NCBI RefSeq assembly: GCF_009847015.1 | Contig: NZ_WVEM01000008.1 | Span: 186,001-250,000, forward strand | DNA from: Sunxiuqinia indica | GTDB lineage: Bacteria; Bacteroidota; Bacteroidia; Bacteroidales; Prolixibacteraceae | Length of the DNA: 64,000 bases | Direction of reading: 5' to 3' | Shown: one piece after another, positions 15,968 to 24,713 of the stretch | How positions within the stretch are numbered: position 1 is the stretch's first letter | Layout of the letters: each line of letters begins with the position of its first letter | The notes under the pieces: generated by a model | What the model was told of the DNA's origin: nothing | Databases searched by the model: none | Seen by the model: only the letters and a program-made list of their open reading frames with translations | Made by a program: the position numbers and the translations under genes

Positions 15968-17161
15968 CTAATTGTTAAAAATTTCGTCCAGCATTTTATC
16001 CATATCTTCATCGGTACCGCCGCCACCGCCAAAACGCCCCACGATAATGCCGTCGGGGCCTACAAGAATTTTTGTTGGAAGCGTATGAATGTTATAGCCT
16101 TCACTGATATCATTTTCGCGGTTCATCTCCCTGGTTTCGCGGTTGTATTCAAAACCGCGAAGTACATGATGCCAAATTCCGATCTGATCCTTTTCTACTG
16201 CCTTTTTCCATGCTTCAGGATTACTATCATCATCAGAAACACCCAGTATTTCCAGTCCTTTATCGTTGTACTTATTATAAACTTCAATTAAATGCGGATT
16301 TCCGGCACGGCAAGGTGCACACCAGCTGGCCCAAAAATCAATTAACAGGTATTTACCTTTAAAATCAGCCAATTTAATTGGGTTTCCGTTAATGTCGGTG
16401 GTATTAAAATCGCCTGCCTCTGCTCCCGGGATTCCCAGTTTCATATTCTCAATCTCTCTCTCGATTTCTTTAGCCAATTCAGTAGTTTTATAGGTATCTG
16501 CCATGTTGGCATAAATTTCACTCGCCTCACTATAATCCATATTCTGAATTAAAAACCGCATGTGTTGAAGACTTACAAAGGCTTGTGGATTGTCTTTTAC
16601 AAAAGATAGCTGAGCCTGCCTGTATTCCTCATACAAGGGCTCAAGTTTCTCTCTCAATTTGTTTGATTCTGCTTTCAGGGCTTCCAATTCATCTTCCGAT
16701 GCTCCGGCACTTTTCGCTTCCCTGTATTTGGCATTTATTTCATCTGATGCATCGATGTCTGACTGATATTTAGCCGAAATCTGTTCTACAATTGCCTCCA
16801 TCTTATACGCCTCATCCTGGGCAGTTGAACCAGTAAGTTTCGAGTTACTCCAATCCGAATTATCAATGGTCAGGTTCATTAACCCGGGTTCAACCAACAA
16901 GTTGATTGAATTTGCGGCTGCCCGATCTTCAGCATCCTTTAATATGTACAGGTTCTTAACAGGGCCTTCTATCTCATCTTCAAACTGAAATTTCCCTTTT
17001 ACGACCTTTATGGTATCAATACCCTGACCAGTATACCTATAAATATTCCCTTCTTCCATACCAACAACTTCACCTGAAATTCGGTATTTACCCTCTTCTA
17101 ATGGTTTCTGAGAACATGCAGCAAAAGCCAGGACCAATATTCCTAAAATAATTTGTTTCAT
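15968..17161 (-). CDS. TlpA-family thiol-disulfide oxidoreductase lipoprotein with DUF4369
   Basis: A 397-residue lipoprotein: the signal peptide ends LAFAAC with the lipidated cysteine at 16. Residues about 25-105 form a DUF4369-type beta domain (YRISGEVVGMEEGNIYRYTG). A helical linker rich in E, K and A (about 115-240) follows, then an AhpC/TSA-TlpA thioredoxin domain with WASWCAPCRAG, C281 and C284, and LPTKILVGPDG as the cis-proline region. It should work as a periplasmic disulfide reductase tethered to a membrane. It is translated first, 3 bp before the thioredoxin-TPR gene. Two tandem copies of a structured leader element (17162-17358) end exactly at its start codon. Such proteins often occur beside SusCD pairs in Bacteroidota, as here. 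Confidence 0.88.
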   Translation of the reverse strand: MKQIILGILVLAFAACSQKPLEEGKYRISGEVVGMEEGNIYRYTGQGIDTIKVVKGKFQFEDEIEGPVKNLYILKDAEDRAAANSINLLVEPGLMNLTIDNSDWSNSKLTGSTAQDEAYKMEAIVEQISAKYQSDIDASDEINAKYREAKSAGASEDELEALKAESNKLREKLEPLYEEYRQAQLSFVKDNPQAFVSLQHMRFLIQNMDYSEASEIYANMADTYKTTELAKEIEREIENMKLGIPGAEAGDFNTTDINGNPIKLADFKGKYLLIDFWASWCAPCRAGNPHLIEVYNKYNDKGLEILGVSDDDSNPEAWKKAVEKDQIGIWHHVLRGFEYNRETREMNRENDISEGYNIHTLPTKILVGPDGIIVGRFGGGGGTDEDMDKMLDEIFNN

Positions 17162-17358
17162 CTCATTAAAATTGTTTATTTCATTTGTATTCGATGGAAC
17201 TCACGATGAATTTTAATATGCTTGTTTGTGAATTTTCACATCTTAAAATTCATGTTCGTTTCATCCTATTAAAATTGTTTGTTTTTAGTGGTATAGTATG
17301 GAACTCGCACGTATTTTAATGATCCTCTTGGGTGTAATGTTTTACATGCTCGTTTCAT
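17162..17358 (-). repeat. Two tandem copies of a structured leader element
   Basis: Two elements of 94-103 bp stand head to tail (17265-17358 and 17162-17264). On the minus strand each begins ATGAAACGARCATG, continues with a stem-loop and then GAGTTCCAT, and ends with AAACAATTTTAAT-rG just before ATGAAA. The stems differ: copy at 17265 pairs GCATGTA with TACGTGC, copy at 17162 pairs ATGAATTTTAA with TTAAAATTCAT. The second ATGAAA is the start of the TlpA gene. Related copies lie at 57063 and 62809. Confidence 0.7.
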
Positions 17359-17373
17359 ATTATTTAGATTAAT

Positions 17374-17414
17374 CTCCGGGGAAAGCTGAATCTCGTATCA
17401 ACTTTCACCCGGAG
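17374..17414 (-). terminator. Hairpin downstream of susD-like gene
   Basis: CTCCGGG (17374-17380) pairs with CCCGGAG (17408-17414) and adjoining AAAG/CTTT bases can extend the stem. It lies 18 bp after the SusD stop. There is no long T-run, so it may be a weak terminator or a 3' stabilising stem. Confidence 0.45.
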
Positions 17415-17432
17415 TTTATTATTTTTTAGCTT

Positions 17433-18890
17433 TTATTCGTATGAAGGATTTTGTTCGAGTACGTACCCTCCTGCTTCCAGCGACTCGAAAGGAATCGGGA
17501 AGATAAATTTATCAGGATTGGTAGCCGATGGTTTTACATCTGAAACCTGGAAGCCTGTTCCAAATCCGTCGGCATAATCATAACGAACCAGATCATACCA
17601 TGTTTCGCCGGTTTCGGCCATTAATTCCGCCGCCTTTTCCATACGCACTGCTGTTAAAAACTGCTCGTAGCCAATGGATTCAGGATAGGTAACATAGCCA
17701 TCTCCTCCGGCTGTTGCACCGCGGGCAATACGCAAGTCATTCAAAGCATTCAATGCTTCTGTAGTAACACTTGAACCGGCCCGGGCACTGGCTTCGGCCA
17801 AAATAAGATAAACTTCAGCCAGACGCAGATGGTAAATCATTTCGTAAGTCCCGTCTGAAAAATAAGAAGTGTATTTTGAAGTCCAGTAGCCACCATAAGA
17901 GTTATTGACATTCAATACCGAAGTAGCTCTTCCTCCATCAAATAAAATGGTTTGTCCGTCAATACTAATTGAGTCGGAAACAGCATCAATATAATTCTGC
18001 GAAATTGCACCAAAAAATCCACTGTAAAAGTTTCCAATTCCAAGACCGGCATCTGAATCACCACTTGATCCGAAAAGGATTTCAGGATTATCAAAAAGTG
18101 CTGTAGAAGTATGTGGCTGAAATTGTTCAGCATAATCAGGTGCCAGCGAAAACATACCATCACTGATTAATTCGTTTGCCAGGCTGGCAGCTGCCGCATA
18201 GTCTCCTTTATACAATAAAGCTTTGGCTTTTAATCCTTTTGCAAAATATTTATTGACATACATCGTCCCCCTTGGTTCGGGGCCATCAGCAATACCTGCG
18301 TCCAAATCGTCGAAAATAGCTTTATATGAATCGGCTACAGACTTCCGGGGTTGTGCATCGGCGTTCCCGGCAGGAGTAAGCCTGATGTCGATACCATATT
18401 CAGAATCGGCATCGTAAAACTGGCCAAATAAACGCAACAAATAAAAGTGGCCTACTGCTCTTAATGTTTTAGCCTCTGCAATTATTTCATTTCTTCTACC
18501 GGGTGTTTCAAAGTCATTGTCCGATAATTTTTCTAAACTGGCGATCAACCAATTAGACCTGTTTACAATGTCATACATTCTGGTATAAATACCCGTCTGA
18601 TTGCTGGCACCAACAAGTAAAGGATCATTATTAATCCATCCAATAACTTCAGGATTGGTACTGTTGTAGAATGATCCCTGGGTATATCCACTCATCAAGT
18701 CGGGAACAATATAAATTTCCGGATTTCCTGTTCCACTGCTTAGTTGTCTGAATCCTGAATAAATACCGGTAAGCGCCAGTTCGGCTGTAGGTTCTCCGGT
18801 AATAGCCGTTTCGGCCGGTAAAGAATAGAGCGGTTCGTAATCATCAAGGCTCGGCGTTAATTCGCAGGAAGCCAGCCCAAGCAATAACAT
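17433..18890 (-). CDS. SusD/RagB-family lipoprotein, signal peptide out of frame
   Basis: A SusD-type surface lipoprotein, about 485 residues in the open frame, that caps a SusC channel and binds the imported ligand. Typical SusD features are an early helical core (EAKTLRAVGHFYLLRLFGQF), TPR-like helices, and the C-terminal ERAxEL-like MEKAAELMAETGETWYDLVR. The frame opens at MLLLGLASC, a lipobox without the usual charged start. An ATG pair at 18929-18934 would give MMKILKYIYI, but it is out of frame by two bases because of an (AT)7 run. With one AT less the product reads MMKILKYIYITVFSMLLLG followed by LASC, an excellent lipoprotein signal. The SusC gene lies immediately upstream. Confidence 0.88.
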   Translation of the reverse strand: MLLLGLASCELTPSLDDYEPLYSLPAETAITGEPTAELALTGIYSGFRQLSSGTGNPEIYIVPDLMSGYTQGSFYNSTNPEVIGWINNDPLLVGASNQTGIYTRMYDIVNRSNWLIASLEKLSDNDFETPGRRNEIIAEAKTLRAVGHFYLLRLFGQFYDADSEYGIDIRLTPAGNADAQPRKSVADSYKAIFDDLDAGIADGPEPRGTMYVNKYFAKGLKAKALLYKGDYAAAASLANELISDGMFSLAPDYAEQFQPHTSTALFDNPEILFGSSGDSDAGLGIGNFYSGFFGAISQNYIDAVSDSISIDGQTILFDGGRATSVLNVNNSYGGYWTSKYTSYFSDGTYEMIYHLRLAEVYLILAEASARAGSSVTTEALNALNDLRIARGATAGGDGYVTYPESIGYEQFLTAVRMEKAAELMAETGETWYDLVRYDYADGFGTGFQVSDVKPSATNPDKFIFPIPFESLEAGGYVLEQNPSYE

Positions 18891-18903
18891 GCTAAATACG
18901 GTA

Positions 18904-18917
18904 ATATATATATATAT
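18904..18917. repeat. (AT)7 microsatellite inside the susD signal-peptide region
   Basis: Seven AT dinucleotides lie between the likely susD start codons (18929-18934) and the lipobox. Seven units put the start out of frame; six would restore one frame from ATGATGAAG through the lipobox and the mature protein. Slippage here would switch SusD expression. Confidence 0.75.
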
Positions 18918-18943
18918 TTTAGAATCTTCATCATGTTGTATTT

Positions 18944-21900
18944 TTAAAATGTAACATTTAATGCAACTGTAAATGTACGGGTGTTTGGATAGGCGTATCC
19001 TCCGTCATTGGTCATATCAATGGTAGCTCCTCCGCGTTGGGTATTTACGCTCTCCGGATCTAAGCCGGGATAGTCGGTAATGGTAATCAGGTTATTACCG
19101 GTAAGCGACAAGCGTACATTTGACAAACTTATTTTTTTCATCCATCCCTGAGGTAGGCTGTACCCGATTGTAGCCGAGCGCAGACGTATATAAGAAGCAT
19201 CAACAATCGACCTCGATGTAGGAGTGTAACCGTGTGTTCCGGATGACAGGCGTGCATAAGGAGCATCCCTGAAATCTTCTCTCCAGGTTTCGTTTACAAT
19301 GTCTAAGGCATTGTATGTTGATTGAAAACTGTAGAGATTGGAAATCGCGTCGTAATTCCTTTCAGCACCTTGCACAAACTGCCAGTTAAAGCCAAAATCC
19401 AGGTTTTTGTAGCTTATTTTATTGTTCCATCCGCCAAAAAATTCAGGGTTAATATCCCCCAGTGGAATTCGGTCATGGGTAGTAATTTTATTATCCGGTT
19501 TGCCGTCCGGTCCCGAAACATCTCTGAAAATATAATCGCCGGGTTTTAAAAGTGTACTTTGATATCTTCCGCCAGCCTGTTCGTTTAATGCATCAATCTC
19601 ATCCTGCTCCTGGGCAATCTTTACCACATCATAGCCCAAAATAACACCAATCGGATAACCTTCCTTAATTCCGGTACTTCCGAAGGATGTAGTTGTCCCT
19701 CCTTTTAAATCATCAACATTATTTTTTACAAAGGAGATATTAAATGACGAGTTCCATCTTAAATCTCCGGAACGGATAATATCGCCACCTATGCCAATCT
19801 CCCAACCTTTATTCGATACATCGGCAATATTGCCCTGCCATGCCGACGATCCTGTTTCGGCAGCAATTGGAACCAATAAAATAATATCGGAAGTATTTTT
19901 TTCAAAATACACAATTTCACCGGTCAAACGGTAATTAAACAATCCAAACTCAATACCCAAATCCAGCTGATCGGTCGTTTCCCACTTAATTCCGGTATTA
20001 GGTACACCGGCAACAGCAATTCCGTTAACGCCGTTGTAAAACGAATCGCCATTATCAATCGACTTGTAATAGGCTAAATAAGAGAATGCAGGCAGGTTAT
20101 CCTGGCCTGTGCGGCCTAAGCTGGCTCTGAGTTTTAACTGGTCAATAAGCGCATTATCTTTTAAAAACGCCTCGTTATGCATGTTCCAGGCCAACGCACC
20201 CGATGGGAAAAATCCCCATTTGTTATCAGGTCCGAATTTTGTGGAACCATCGTACCTTGCTGTAAAGGTTGCCAGGAATCTTTCATCATAGATGTAATTA
20301 AACCGGCCAAAATAAGAATTCAAACCGCTTTCGAGAGATTCGCTGGACCATTCAATTACATCGTTGGAAGATTGAATATTCGTTAAAAACTCATCATCAG
20401 GAAATCCGAGATAAGTTTGTGCTTCCAGATCCAAACGCGATTGATCCCATGCTATACCTAATAAAGCATCGAATTTATGGATGTCGTTAAATGCCTTTTT
20501 ATAATTTATCGTATTTTCAAAACTAAAGGTATAACCTGTGCTTACTTGATTGGCTAAACGTGCACCCTCTTCGGAATAATAGGCTGCTTGCATAACCGCA
20601 TTTTTCGAGAACGAAGGCGAAAAACGTTCAGCCTTACTATCGGCTAAACTAAGGTTTACGCGAGAGCGAGCTTTAAGTCCGGTTATTAATTCCAACTCAC
20701 CATAAACAGAGCCATACATATTTTTGGCCACTGTTTTATTTTTATTCCGGGCCTCGTCTCCTAATGGATTAAGGATGTATCCATAATCTACTTGTGTGCC
20801 GGTAAAATTGTCGTCCTCGTCATAAACAGGCAGGTCAGGTCTGAAATTTCCATACTGCAGGTTCGACAGGTTCGACGATTTATTTACAGAGTAGTTGTAG
20901 TTGATTGAGGTCCCAACCTTAAATTTTGACGTAATCTTTGCATCAAGACTTGAACTAAATCCGTAACGATCGAATTGTCCGCCTTTAAAAATACTTTCCT
21001 GGTCGGAAGCCGTTAACGAAACGTAGTAATTAACATTGCTGCTTCCGCCTGATACATTGAAGTTGTATTCATTCCACAGCGCATTATTTCTGGTAATTTC
21101 CTTTTGCCAGTCGGTATCCGCATCGCCAAAATAATTTGGATCATTAACAATGGCATATTCAGCAGGGAAATACGGCCAGTACATTTCAGGATACTGGTCG
21201 AGTGTAGCCTGCGCAGCATTTTTTACTAAAGGTATCCACTCGTCTGCACTTAAATAATCGTAGGTGTTTGTCGGATTCTGAATGGTACTTTTTGCGCTGA
21301 AGTTAAAACTGGGAGCCTGATTTTGGGTTCCTCTTTTTGTTGTAACCAGAATTACCCCGTTTGCAGCCCGCGAACCATAAATGGCAGCCGCCGATGCATC
21401 TTTCAATACGTCAACGCGTTCGATATCATTGGGATTTATTGAAAGCAAAGGATTGGCTCTGTTTCCAAACGTTCCCAGCCCTAAGGTTCCGAAATTAGGA
21501 TTTTGTACAATAGGAACACCATCAACCACATACAAGGGCTGGTTATCGCCTTTTATTCCGCTTAATCCACGGATATGAACAATAGCCCCACTACCCGGAG
21601 CACCACCGCTTGCTGTAACATGAACACCGGTCATTTGTCCCACCAATGCCTGGTCGATGGTTTGTGTTTTTATTTGCACAAGGTCCTCCGATTTTACCGT
21701 TGCTACCGAACCTGTTAAATCTTTCTTTTCAACAGAACCATAACCAATCACAACCACTTCAGCAACCAATTCTCCATCCGTCTTCAGTACAATATCAATC
21801 ACCTCGCGGTTATCAATAGTTACCTGCTGTGACTCCAGACCGATAAATGAAAAGACAAGCTGATTGACCCCGGCAGGAACATTAATCGAATAACTACCGT

Positions 21901-22390
21901 CTACGGCAGTTGCTGTTCCGGTTGTGGTGCCTAACGCTACAACCGAAACTCCCGGAAGCAAATTGCCGTCGGTATCGGTTACTTGTCCTTTAACAACTCG
22001 CTGTTGTTGTGAGTTGAACAACTGATTCTCCTGTCCTTTTTTGCGGATTACAACCACATTATCCTGAATGACATAAGTATACCCTTCCGGTACCAGCAAA
22101 TTATCCAGAATATTTTCCAGGGTGACATCTTCAAATCTAAGATCTACTTCATTCGATCCTTCAAAAATATCGGAACGATACAAAAAATTGTATTCACTTT
22201 GCTTCTTAATTTCATCAAGAATCTCTTCGAAGTTTGCATTGCTAAGGTCGACATTCAGTTTTGTGTTTTGCGAATAAACACTTGCTGAAACCTGCAACAT
22301 GCCAACAAGCAAAAAAAGTAATGTAATTCTCATAACGAACAGCATTTTTCTTATTCCGGTATCCCGGGATAACATTTCGAGTTTTTTCAT
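18944..22390 (-). CDS. SusC/RagA-family TonB-dependent transporter with STN domain
   Basis: A 1148-residue outer-membrane transporter. After an N-terminal signal (LLFLLVGMLQVSASVYSQ) come an STN domain at about 45-116, which receives signals for a FecR anti-sigma, a carboxypeptidase-regulatory-like domain at about 133-205, the EVVVIGYG segment at 211-218, a plug domain to about 340 and a 22-strand-type barrel ending in VALNVTF. The STN domain fits the FecR and ECF sigma genes directly upstream. No glycoside hydrolase is adjacent; thioredoxin-type and DsbD genes surround the pair. The ligand may therefore not be a polysaccharide, but this is only context. It is followed by SusD at once. Confidence 0.93.
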   Translation of the reverse strand: MKKLEMLSRDTGIRKMLFVMRITLLFLLVGMLQVSASVYSQNTKLNVDLSNANFEEILDEIKKQSEYNFLYRSDIFEGSNEVDLRFEDVTLENILDNLLVPEGYTYVIQDNVVVIRKKGQENQLFNSQQQRVVKGQVTDTDGNLLPGVSVVALGTTTGTATAVDGSYSINVPAGVNQLVFSFIGLESQQVTIDNREVIDIVLKTDGELVAEVVVIGYGSVEKKDLTGSVATVKSEDLVQIKTQTIDQALVGQMTGVHVTASGGAPGSGAIVHIRGLSGIKGDNQPLYVVDGVPIVQNPNFGTLGLGTFGNRANPLLSINPNDIERVDVLKDASAAAIYGSRAANGVILVTTKRGTQNQAPSFNFSAKSTIQNPTNTYDYLSADEWIPLVKNAAQATLDQYPEMYWPYFPAEYAIVNDPNYFGDADTDWQKEITRNNALWNEYNFNVSGGSSNVNYYVSLTASDQESIFKGGQFDRYGFSSSLDAKITSKFKVGTSINYNYSVNKSSNLSNLQYGNFRPDLPVYDEDDNFTGTQVDYGYILNPLGDEARNKNKTVAKNMYGSVYGELELITGLKARSRVNLSLADSKAERFSPSFSKNAVMQAAYYSEEGARLANQVSTGYTFSFENTINYKKAFNDIHKFDALLGIAWDQSRLDLEAQTYLGFPDDEFLTNIQSSNDVIEWSSESLESGLNSYFGRFNYIYDERFLATFTARYDGSTKFGPDNKWGFFPSGALAWNMHNEAFLKDNALIDQLKLRASLGRTGQDNLPAFSYLAYYKSIDNGDSFYNGVNGIAVAGVPNTGIKWETTDQLDLGIEFGLFNYRLTGEIVYFEKNTSDIILLVPIAAETGSSAWQGNIADVSNKGWEIGIGGDIIRSGDLRWNSSFNISFVKNNVDDLKGGTTTSFGSTGIKEGYPIGVILGYDVVKIAQEQDEIDALNEQAGGRYQSTLLKPGDYIFRDVSGPDGKPDNKITTHDRIPLGDINPEFFGGWNNKISYKNLDFGFNWQFVQGAERNYDAISNLYSFQSTYNALDIVNETWREDFRDAPYARLSSGTHGYTPTSRSIVDASYIRLRSATIGYSLPQGWMKKISLSNVRLSLTGNNLITITDYPGLDPESVNTQRGGATIDMTNDGGYAYPNTRTFTVALNVTF

Positions 22391-22487
22391 ACATTTGAAC
22401 TGTAAATGGTTAAACTTTGTTTTAACTATAGATTTGGAAGAGGGGGCGTTGGCAGACGATCTCCTCTTTTTCTTTAAAGCAGTTTTT

Positions 22488-23663
22488 TTAATTTATTCTG
22501 ATCTCCTTTCCTTCTTTTGTAAAATTCACTTCCTGCGTTTCTTCTAAAAGTTGAAGCATCCGCTCCAGGTTTTCGTAGCGTTTAATTTCACCGGTAAACT
22601 TTAAACTACGTTTACGTTCTTGTTCAAATATGACATCAATATCATACCAGCGCGAAATGGTATGCATCATATTTTCAAGGTTCTCGTTTTTAAAATAAAA
22701 CACGCCCTCTTTCCATGCCACATATTCGTTTACATCAACTTTTCGTACCGAAATATCACCACTCTCTTTATACATGTACGTTTGATATCCGGGCACCAGT
22801 GTTTGTGTTAATTCCGGGTTATCCTCGGTGTACACTTTTACCTGGCCTTCAACCAGGGTGGTATAAATCAAATCGTCGTTGTTATATGACGACAAGTTAA
22901 ACTCGGTACCCAAAACTTCCACAACCTGCCCCTGCGACACCACCTGAAATGGCATGGCCGTATTTTTAGTTACTTCGAAATAGGCTTCACCTTCCAGTTC
23001 CACCTGACGAACATCGCCAACAAAAGCAGTGGGGTAACGCAAGCGGCTGTCGGAATTTAACCACACCTTTGTGCTGTCTGAAAGAATTACAAAGTATTCG
23101 GCACCACGCGGAATTTCCAGTGTATTGTATTTTACCTCGGCCACCTCTGTTGCCTTAGTTCCGACATACGAAATCTGGTTTCCCTTATTCAAGATCTGTG
23201 CCCCATCAACCTCACCGTGAAAATCACGTCCTTCTGCCAGGTCGACACTTTCTCCATCATCAAAAATCAACCTGGCTTTGCTGCTTCCCGGAGGTATTAT
23301 CATCTCCCGGGCAGTTGTTACATTTTCACTTTCAGTAGTTGTATCGACAAATAAATACACCGACAACATGATAAGTACTGTAGCAGCAACCGACGCACTT
23401 ATTTTAATCCAGTCGGGCATCCTTCTGATTTTTTGATCTTTTAAATGCGGTTCTATTGATTTCCATGCATTTATAAAATCATGATCGCGGGCGTTCTTTA
23501 CTTCTCCTGTTTTATAATAGTGTAGTACTTTCTCGAAAAAGACCTGATGAGAATAATCCGCTTTCAACCACTGATTGAACTCCTTCTCCTGGCGCACTGA
23601 TAACTTGTCGTTAATCTTTTTCCAGATGATTATAAAATCGATATTATTTTGCATCTCAGTCAT
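22488..23663 (-). CDS. FecR-family anti-sigma factor
   Basis: An inner-membrane anti-sigma protein, about 391 residues from ATG 23663 (MTEMQNNID); an ATG at 23717 would add 18 atypical residues. The cytosolic N-terminal part (KKINDKLSVRQEKEFNQWL) holds the sigma factor. One membrane helix follows (ISASVAATVLIMLSVYLFV). The periplasmic FecR domain (IPPGSSKARLIFDDGESVDL onwards) contains the family pattern PRGAEYFVILSDSTKVWLN and LEGEAYFEV, then a C-terminal STN-like DUF4974 region. It should pass the signal from the SusC STN domain to the sigma factor encoded at 23905. It lies between those two genes, about 100 bp before SusC. Confidence 0.92.
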   Translation of the reverse strand: MTEMQNNIDFIIIWKKINDKLSVRQEKEFNQWLKADYSHQVFFEKVLHYYKTGEVKNARDHDFINAWKSIEPHLKDQKIRRMPDWIKISASVAATVLIMLSVYLFVDTTTESENVTTAREMIIPPGSSKARLIFDDGESVDLAEGRDFHGEVDGAQILNKGNQISYVGTKATEVAEVKYNTLEIPRGAEYFVILSDSTKVWLNSDSRLRYPTAFVGDVRQVELEGEAYFEVTKNTAMPFQVVSQGQVVEVLGTEFNLSSYNNDDLIYTTLVEGQVKVYTEDNPELTQTLVPGYQTYMYKESGDISVRKVDVNEYVAWKEGVFYFKNENLENMMHTISRWYDIDVIFEQERKRSLKFTGEIKRYENLERMLQLLEETQEVNFTKEGKEIRIN

Positions 23664-23904
23664 AAATACGTTAGTAATTTCACCTTTATGACAACAAAAT
23701 ACACGAGAGGGTGACAATTTTTTTAATTAATTTTAACTAAAAATACAAAAACACAAAATTTGTGAAGTGATTTGGACCGAAAACGGAACGACCAGAATTT
23801 AAATGAGTACACTATTAAATGACAACAGACTGCATCAAACAGGTAAAACAACTCGTGAAAATTGGTTTGCCGTAAAACCAACTTTTTTGACAAAAAAAAA
23901 AACA

Positions 23905-24462
23905 TCAGAGGATAAACAACAGGTTCGTTTTCTGCAACAAAGCTTTACGCAGCTTTACGCGTGCCCTTTTTAATTGTGTCTTTACGGAATTTACTGAGAT
24001 ATCGAGCTCTGAAGCAATCTCATCTTGTTTCATCCCATCCAAAAGCTTTAAACGAAACACTCGCGCCATTTGTGGAGGCAGCTCATCAATGGATTTCTCA
24101 ATTTTATTTAAGATATCCAAATCGATAAACTCTACTTCTTCATCATCACTTCCCAATATGGCTTCAATGTACAAAACATGGTGTTTATCCTTCACCTTCA
24201 AGCTTTTCAGGTGATTAAGACAGCGATTACGGATTGCCTGATAAAAATAGGATTTAATGGAGGTAGCAATATCAATTTTTCGCGATTTATCCCAGATATC
24301 TATAAAAAGCTCCTGAACCAGATCTTCGGCTTCAGCCTGATCAAAAATAAATTTCTCGGCATAGTGAACAAGGCTCTCGTAGTACTCATGAAAAAGAGAT
24401 TCGTAGACTACTTTGTTGCCTTTTTTTATCTCGTTGAATAATATTTTATCTTCTACACGCAC
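23905..24462 (-). CDS. ECF-type RNA polymerase sigma-70 factor
   Basis: A 185-residue ECF sigma factor of the Bacteroidota FecR-linked kind. Region 2 is seen in AEAEDLVQELFIDIWDK, including the helix that melts the -10 element, and region 4 in QDEIASELDISVNSVKTQ, the helix-turn-helix for the -35 element. The start used is the GTG at 24462 (MRVEDKILFNEIKKG); no better ATG is in frame upstream. A -7-like TATCTTTT lies at 24496-24503. It should be released when the SusC/FecR pair senses ligand, and then transcribe the transporter genes. It heads the row sigma, FecR, SusC, SusD. Confidence 0.92.
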   Translation of the reverse strand: MRVEDKILFNEIKKGNKVVYESLFHEYYESLVHYAEKFIFDQAEAEDLVQELFIDIWDKSRKIDIATSIKSYFYQAIRNRCLNHLKSLKVKDKHHVLYIEAILGSDDEEVEFIDLDILNKIEKSIDELPPQMARVFRLKLLDGMKQDEIASELDISVNSVKTQLKRARVKLRKALLQKTNLLFIL

Positions 24463-24713
24463 TAATCCAAATTCATTTAAAAATCTAAATTAGAAAAAAG
24501 ATAGATAAATCGACAGCAACAAAGCAATTCGAAGAATAATTTATCGGCAGTTTTACATTTCGATATCTTTCATTCTTTTAGCTCACGCAATCATTTCGAA
24601 AAACATAGCTATTAACATGAAAATTTAAAAGACGAATGTCTCAACTTATACTATTTGGTCCGAGATTAAGCGAATGAACTTGAAAATAAAAACTATCAGG
24701 CAACCCGGTTCAA

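Noticed and set aside
17265-17358. Leader peptide gene starting at ATGAAACGAGCATG
   Set aside because: This copy has a 29-codon frame, but the other copies stop after 2-4 codons or lack the ATG, so coding is not conserved.
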